Origin: Lumbricus terrestris
Taxonomy: Eukaryota > Annelida > Clitellata > Crassiclitellata > Lumbricidae
NCBI GenBank assembly: GCA_949752735.1
Contig: OX457036.1
Coordinates: 8,272,192 to 8,336,191 of the forward strand
Length of the DNA: 64,000 nucleotides
Direction: 5' to 3'
Made by a program: the position numbers and the translations under genes. The notes beneath the pieces were generated by a model that was not told the DNA's origin, ran no database searches, and saw only the letters and a program-made list of their open reading frames with translations. Position 1 is the stretch's first letter. Every line of letters begins with the position of its first letter. Below, one piece after another: positions 58,721 through 64,000 of the stretch.

Positions 58721-59003
58721 CATGGCCAGGGATGCCACTCTGAATTTTAGAAAATGGTCAGATCCGGTAGGAAAAACCCTGAATCTAGGTGGAAAATCTA
58801 TGAGTGGCATCCCTGGACCAAGGTTGTTTTTAAGAAATTTTTAGAACTGCACAACTCCTTCTTTCCTTTCCCATCTTCCATGGTAAATTACTTCCAATCG
58901 GACCTTTTTTGCTAGTTTTAACTGTACAGAAGTGCTGATACAACAGCACAAATCCGTTTAGAACGGCACATTTTGTGTACAACTGCACGTTAAAAAGGCC
59001 CTG
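58721..59003. mobile_element. Composite hAT-like MITE, 283 bp, perfect 8-bp TSD
   Basis: GTATGCGT flanks both sides (58713-58720 and 59004-59011). The right end CGTTAAAAAGGCCCTG matches the 1999-2346 family. The left part (58727-58815) is itself bounded by CAGGGATGCCACT and AGTGGCATCCCTG, the ends of the 60854-62620 family, so a small second MITE lies almost at the left terminus of the first. Confidence 0.78.
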
Positions 59004-59122
59004 GTATGCGTGTAGGAGTGGACCATGCATATGCACTTATGCAGCAGAACACAACATTTACATGCAGCATGCATTGCATACATTGCTTACACAATCACAT
59101 GTAGCCTACATATACAAAGACG

Positions 59123-59370
59123 CAAGGCCGTAGCCAGGATTTGATTTCGGGGGGTGTTTCACTCACAAATTTTCCTTCCCAAAAAACTGATGACCTTTTT
59201 TTAGTTATCCGGCATTCTCTTTTTTCACATTTTTCCATTTGGGGGGTGTTTTCATGGTTTTATTTCATGGTTTTTACATCATGTGCTCGTAAATGCATTA
59301 TAGAATTTTTCACATTTTCTATTTCGGGGGGTGTTCAAACACCCAAAACACCCCCCTAGCTACGGCCTTG
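59123..59370. mobile_element. hAT-like MITE, 248 bp, perfect 8-bp TSD
   Basis: Ends CAAGGCCGTAGCCAGG and CTAGCTACGGCCTTG. CAAAGACG flanks both sides (59115-59122 and 59371-59378). An inverted, window-truncated copy starts at 63902. Subterminal TTCGGGGGGTGTTC words occur at both ends. Confidence 0.92.
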
Positions 59371-59593
59371 CAAAGACGTGCATGTCCGTATGATGTCGGT
59401 GACATTTCGTGACATCCGACACTTGGTCGCTTAATACGATCGACGATCTTACATTTCCTCTTCTGTCTTTAGTTACAGCGAGAAGAAAAGCGACTTTCTT
59501 GTCCGTCATTTATTATGGCTTCTAGGCTGATGGTCGTTGGATCTCTATGTTATGTCTACCCAGAGGCAAGCAGTTTCGTAGAACCAGCTACAA

Positions 59594-59646
<53 letters not shown>

Positions 59647-60396
59647 AGGTCGGTCGGTTTATCTGCCTCTGTTCTAACACACTACCGGGCACTACTATGG
59701 TTCTCGACAACATTACCGCGTTAGCAACTGTGTTCCAAATGGCGCGTGCAATTTTTTAAGTGATTAGTGTATTATATTGTACAATGATGACATTGTGTTG
59801 TATAATTATGCAATGAATGTCTGTGTTACGTGTGAATGTAGGCCTACGTAAAAACAATGCGTTCGTGCATAGATTTCTTTAATGGGCGCTATATAAGACC
59901 ACAGAATGAATGCATGAACAAATAAATGTATCACGTATGCATGTATAGGCCTATGATTGTATGACATGCATGAACGTACATGTTCGTACATGTATGTAGT
60001 CTTTCATTTGGCGCAGCGCACAACGAATTTCTAAAACTTCCTGCTTTCCCGTGCTTCATCGGCTAATGCACACACTGCACAATGGCACGAACCAAGCAAT
60101 AAAACGAAGGTGTAACGCTTCATTTCAGACTGTGTGGCCGTGCAATCCACAATCATTTGTGCGTACGGAAGATACGACACCGTTTCACAAGCTTTGTCGA
60201 TACTTTTTGAAACAACAACGTGGCCGTGACTGCTTGATTAACCCATTATATCGATCCTCTGTAAAACTATCCTTTCCATCAATAATTATCTCGACGTGTG
60301 ACGACAGCAGGTGACTTGAAAACATGAAATCTATCGTCTACGCTAAAGTCTTCATGCTTGTTGGGAAGTTGTTGAAGCTTTCGTAGCGACGCATAG
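59371..60396. other. Spacer with (TCTG)n at 59597-59646
   Basis: Aside from about twelve TCTG units nothing is recognised. Confidence 0.55.
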
Positions 60397-60732
60397 CAGG
60401 GGCGGATCCAGGGGCAATCCGGCCATGCCCCCCCCAATTTAAAAAGTGCATGGGACGTGCCCCCATTTGGTTTAAACAAGCCATTAACTCAATGCAGCGG
60501 GAGAGAAAAGCAGGATACTAGAGAGGCCATTGCTTCGACCAGGATGACTGATGACTAAAAAAAAGGTCATCAACTATTTTGGCGGCTAAAACGATTTCTT
60601 TTTTCTTGGAAATTCGACGAATGACAATTTAAAAAAGATCATCAGATTTGTCGGCGACCAAGACGAAATTTTTCCCCTTTCCCATGACCGAAAATGTTGC
60701 CCCCCCTTCGAAAATTTCTCTATCCGCCCTTG
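60397..60732. mobile_element. hAT-like MITE, CAGGGGCGG family, 336 bp, 7/8 TSD
   Basis: Left end CAGGGGCGGATCCAGG; right end inverted is CAAGGGCGGATAGAG. Flanks ACGCATAG (60389-60396) and ACACATAG (60733-60740). Confidence 0.85.
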
Positions 60733-61182
60733 ACACATAGGATGATAATAGACGCCAAGCGTTAGAAGTATCGCTCCTAAAACATGCAGATTGCAGAAAA
60801 GCTAAAAAAAACATTCTAGCAATATCTCGAAGTGTGACTTCAAACATAGAATCCAGGATGCCACTGTGAATTTTAAAAAGTCAGATCCGGCCGAGAAAAG
60901 CCTAGAAAAAGGAAATTTTCTGAGAAATACATAGATTTTTGGCACTTGACATTTCTGACGAGGTTTTTGTATTAGTCTTTCGGCCAAAAATTTGTCTTTT
61001 TTCTCCTCAAAATTTCTGATGACTTTTTTGTCTTTCCCCTTCAAAACCTTAAATCTTGCGACTTTTTCACGTCTTTCGTATATTTTTTTTACCTCAAAAT
61101 GCTTTTTACCTTCAAAAGTCTAAGAAAACCGCCGGGAGAAAGAAAGCTAGATCCTGTCTACAACAATAACCATAGAAATCTA

Positions 61183-62586
61183 CAGGGTGGCTCAAAAAAA
61201 AAACGTACCACCGGGGAAAATGCGATATCTTCGCAGCCGATCGAACTTTTTCTGCGAAAATTTTCCAATTTGTAGGGGAATGAATTTCCAACAATACCTG
61301 AAAGTTTCATTTGAAACTTTTCATGTTTGCAAAAGTTACAGCTGTTCAAACTTAAAATTTCGTTTTTTCAATTATCCGCGGAAAATTGACGTCACTTGTA
61401 GATTTCCAAGTCAAATGATATCACTTTTCACTACGACCTCAGCATTCCGTTTTGCAGTTTATTGTAAGGTATAATGAGAGTGTCCACTCCCTGCCTTAAC
61501 ACAAGCTCAAATTCTTTTTGTGAAGCTCAGTATGGCCTTGTTGGTCGGGTCCTGCGGCAACTGACCCCACATTAGCAGCAAGACTTGCTTCAGCTGGCCA
61601 ATGTTCTCCAACTTGGGATTAAATGTCTTGCAGCGTTCCAGCATAGCTCCCCAGACGTGATAAACAAGAGGGTTAAGGTCTGGCGAGTTTGTAAATCATC
61701 TTTGCCAATGCATTTACTTCAGTTGATGTCAATAAGGTAGCGCCATCATAATCAACCTTGCCGTGCGAGCAAGCAGGCGCACTGTCCTGCTGCATAATAA
61801 AACCAGATGTTAGAGCATACCTGGTCTTCAATGAGTCTGGGTAAGCGAGTTCAATGATGAGTTTGACATCTAACCTACTGAATGGGATTAATTGCAGTCT
61901 TTTCTTGCAGCCGCAACACACGCCGGCATATCTGATGCCGAAACCACGATTTGCTTTGCAAACTTGACCTTTCGATTACCAAGCGAATTTCGTGAAAATC
62001 GCGCTTTTTCCGTCAGATCAAGCGACCACTTCCTGCCTCTCTTCCGACATCTGATCTTCGTTACATAAACACGTTTGCAGATAGTCTTCAATGTGCTCAG
62101 GCTCCACTTTTCACTGGGTATTTTGCTATGATCACGCGATGTCTCAGTCTCTGTTCATGCAAAGTCCGAGTTCCCATTTGATCTTTTGCAGAAACTTTGC
62201 CCATGACGTTCATTGTTTGGGTTCACCAATTGAGACCTTAATCTATAAAATATCACCAAATACCAGCAGATTGCTTCATAAACAGCTTCTTTACAGCTCA
62301 TAGTGAGGTCGTATGACATCATCATCAATGTGTGTGTGTTGTAATTTGCCAAACATCCTAATGAAATCACTTGTATTGGAGCATGATTCTCCGGATAATT
62401 GAAAAAACGAAATTTTAAGTTTGAACAGCTGTAACTTTTGCAAACATGAAAAGTTTCAAATGAAACTTTCAGGGATTGTTGTATATTCATTCCCCTTCAA
62501 ATTGTGAAATTTTCGCAGAAAAACCCCAATCGGCTGCGAAGATATCGCATTTTCCCCGGTGGTACGTTTTTTTTTGAGCCACCCTG
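61183..62586 (-). mobile_element. Tc1/mariner-like transposon, 1,404 bp, ~200-bp TIRs
   Basis: CAGGGTGGCTCAAAAAAAAA at the left is inverted at the right (ending TTTTTTTGAGCCACCCTG), and similarity continues about 200 bp inward on each side. TA flanks at 61181-61182 and 62587-62588. It encodes a broken transposase on the minus strand. Confidence 0.92.
61474..62204 (-). pseudogene. Tc1/mariner transposase, degenerate
   Basis: Would bind the element's inverted repeats and cut and paste it. From the 5' side: MGKVSAKDQMGTRTLHEQ (N-terminal HTH, parallel to MPKVSVAGKICIHTLHEQG at 19874), LKTICKRVYVT, KFAKQIVVSA, then FIMQQDSAPACSHG (catalytic second-D block, QQDSAPA). In another frame come PDLNPLVYHVWGAMLERCKT and GQLPQDPTNKAILSFTKRI-stop. 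Frameshifts separate the blocks, the first catalytic D region is not visible, and the total (~730 bp) is shorter than the ~1 kb usual for the family. In relatives I know, the block reads NPLDYHVWG; here V replaces D, which would remove a catalytic acid. Confidence 0.85.
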
Positions 62587-62682
62587 TAGACACGACCGAA
62601 AAATCGAGGTGGCATCCTTGATAGAATCGATCTTTTAGGACCTATACAAAATGCATGTTTGCAGCCTAGGCTCTTTCCTAGG

Positions 62683-62920
62683 GCCCGGTAGCGCAATGGT
62701 TAGCACGCAGAGGTAACGAGTTCGCGCCCCGTGCAGGGCGGACGTGCTTTGTAGGCTGCTACTAGCGCCGTTTATTTCAGGCAGTCTGTTCTGTTAGCAA
62801 GCTTAGTACTGTTAAGATTTATGTATTCTGTAATCTGAGTTCCTGTTTAAACTGTTTCAACTGAATAATTGTACACAGGAACCGGTTGCGGTCTGTCAAC
62901 CACCTTGTTGAATAAGCCAC
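62683..62920 (+). mobile_element. tRNA-derived SINE family B, near-full plus copy
   Basis: TAGCGCAATGG (A box, 62689-62699) and GAGTTCGCGCC (B box, ~62718-62728) form a tRNA-like head. The body GCGGACGTGCTTTGTAGGCT and GCGCCGTTTATTTCAGGCAG matches 16935-17090 (reverse). The tail CAACCACCTTGTTGAATAAG resembles ~4868-4905. Confidence 0.82.
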
Positions 62921-63005
62921 ACAAAAATCATTACTATTATAATTATTATTTTTTAAATTTATTTTATTATTACTATTATTATTTATTAAACGCATCATTT
63001 TGTTA

Positions 63006-63145
<140 letters not shown>

Positions 63146-63289
63146 TTATTATTCCATGCAGTACAGGTAATATTGACACTTAGTAATGAATAACGTGCAA
63201 AACAAGAACCGTCACCCCATCCGCCCCCAAACACCGAGAGTTAAGCAGATCGCGATGCAGTTCTTTACGATTGTGGCGCCCCTAACGAA

Positions 63290-63622
63290 TGCAGAGGTTG
63301 TCCATCTCGACGCAAAAACCTGGTCTTCTGCAGCCTGCTGCCATCTTGCGAGGTTGTCATTGTAACCCTTGCCATGTCATGTCGCCATCGTCGCATCGCG
63401 ACGGTTGGCTACATGAATGAATCTTTAATGCCCAGAGTCTTCTGTCCCTTGTCGCGCTCATTAAGTCAGAGCCTGCAAGTCCTGTTCAGTTCAAAACGTT
63501 GTCGATCCAAGATATCCTCGGCCTTCATCGTCCTCGGTTCCCTCCACAAAACCCACCATGATGCTGCTTTCGATGCTATCATTTTGCTGTCTCATACTAT
63601 GACCAAAATATCGAAGTTTTTT
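63290..63622 (-). pseudogene. Non-LTR retrotransposon RT C-terminal fragment
   Basis: The minus strand encodes KKLRYFGHSMRQQNDSIESS, then IMVGFVEGTEDDEGRG, and after a frameshift TGLAGSDLMSATRDRRLW. These match the ordered C-terminal blocks of endonuclease-RT proteins (KLRYFGH, then EG...GR, then TGL...DR..W). Heavily decayed. Confidence 0.7.
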
Positions 63623-63901
63623 TAATTTTGGTGTGGGTCAATAGTCCTCCTCTGGTTCCCGCTGACATATACACCTGCTCGTTGGTCATCATTTTTGTAA
63701 CCCTTAGTTGAGGGGAAAATGCATGGCAGTCTTGGTAGCTTGATGCTGAATACAGTTCGCAAGACGTAATAGAATAAAACGCGGTTACACGATGCATTTA
63801 TATTTCTTAGTATGCACATGATTTAAAGGTGTCCATTATTGGAATTCTACATTTCATGCTGCGCCAGCCCCGTTGAACGGCGTCTTATGTCTGCCAATGC
63901 C

Positions 63902-64000
63902 CAAGGCCGTAGCTAGGGGGGTGTTTTGGGTGTTTGAACACCCCCCGAAATGGAAAATGTGAAAAATAATATAATGCATTTACGAGCACATGATGTGAAA
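63902..64000. mobile_element. hAT-like MITE, second copy of 59123-59370, cut by window end
   Basis: CAAGGCCGTAGCTAGGGGGG and GTGTTTGAACACCCCCCGAA follow the 59370-to-59123 direction closely. The 8 bp before it are CCAATGCC (63894-63901), the predicted target duplication beyond the window. Confidence 0.85.

Larger units (their letters stand above)
60854..62620. mobile_element. hAT-like MITE with nested mariner, 1,767 bp, perfect 8-bp TSD
   Basis: Left end CAGGATGCCACTGTG; right end inverted is CAAGGATGCCACCTCG. ATAGAATC flanks both sides (60846-60853 and 62621-62628). The host MITE is about 361 bp after removing the mariner (61183-62586 plus one TA). The left interior matches 58727-58760. Confidence 0.88.

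Overview
This window is metazoan nuclear DNA, most likely from a marine invertebrate. Support for that: one intronless neuropeptide-receptor-type GPCR reading frame, no bacterial gene packing, several tRNA-derived SINE families, non-LTR retrotransposon debris (CR1/L2-like, an RLE-class element, others), hAT-like and Tc1/mariner-like DNA transposons, and extreme simple-repeat content. The species cannot be named from the sequence alone. Apart from the GPCR (39615-40778, + strand) I find no convincing host protein gene. Nearly all other long open frames are artefacts of (ATAC)n, (GA)n, (ATT)n and 15-bp or 29-bp tandem arrays.

Layout. 1-9 kb: two MITEs, SINE pieces, a CR1/L2-like 3' fragment and (CT)n/(GA)n tracts. 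9.4-21 kb: two copies of one hAT-like family (9465-11418 and 18862-20902). The second copy sits inside an RLE-class retrotransposon ORF and itself contains a mariner-like element. 12.8-29 kb: simple repeats, SINEs, a Tc1/mariner MITE and an unclassified interspersed repeat. 30.2-33.4 kb: a 3.2-kb TIR element with a perfect 8-bp target duplication, carrying an ~90-bp tandem array. 34-38 kb: RT debris, an 800-bp (ATAC)n array and a 1-kb CCACTCCAACCC-type minisatellite. 39-41 kb: the GPCR, with a 4-copy ~69-bp tandem repeat starting directly after its stop codon. 42-48.6 kb: RT debris, a TIR element, and a hAT-like element nested in a hAT-like element. 51.5-55.8 kb: a 4.3-kb satellite of 15-bp units with higher-order structure. 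56-64 kb: more MITEs, a mariner nested in a MITE, a SINE and RT debris.

The main result is a transposon stratigraphy read from terminal repeats and target duplications. Fourteen complete TIR elements are flanked by 8-bp duplications that match at 6 to 8 of 8 positions, nine of them perfectly; one more has a weak 5/8 match. At least five nested insertions give a relative order of events. At the RLE retrotransposon, removing the hAT copy and one duplication restores an uninterrupted reading-frame register. No interacting gene system is present; the genes visible are one receptor plus decayed transposon genes.
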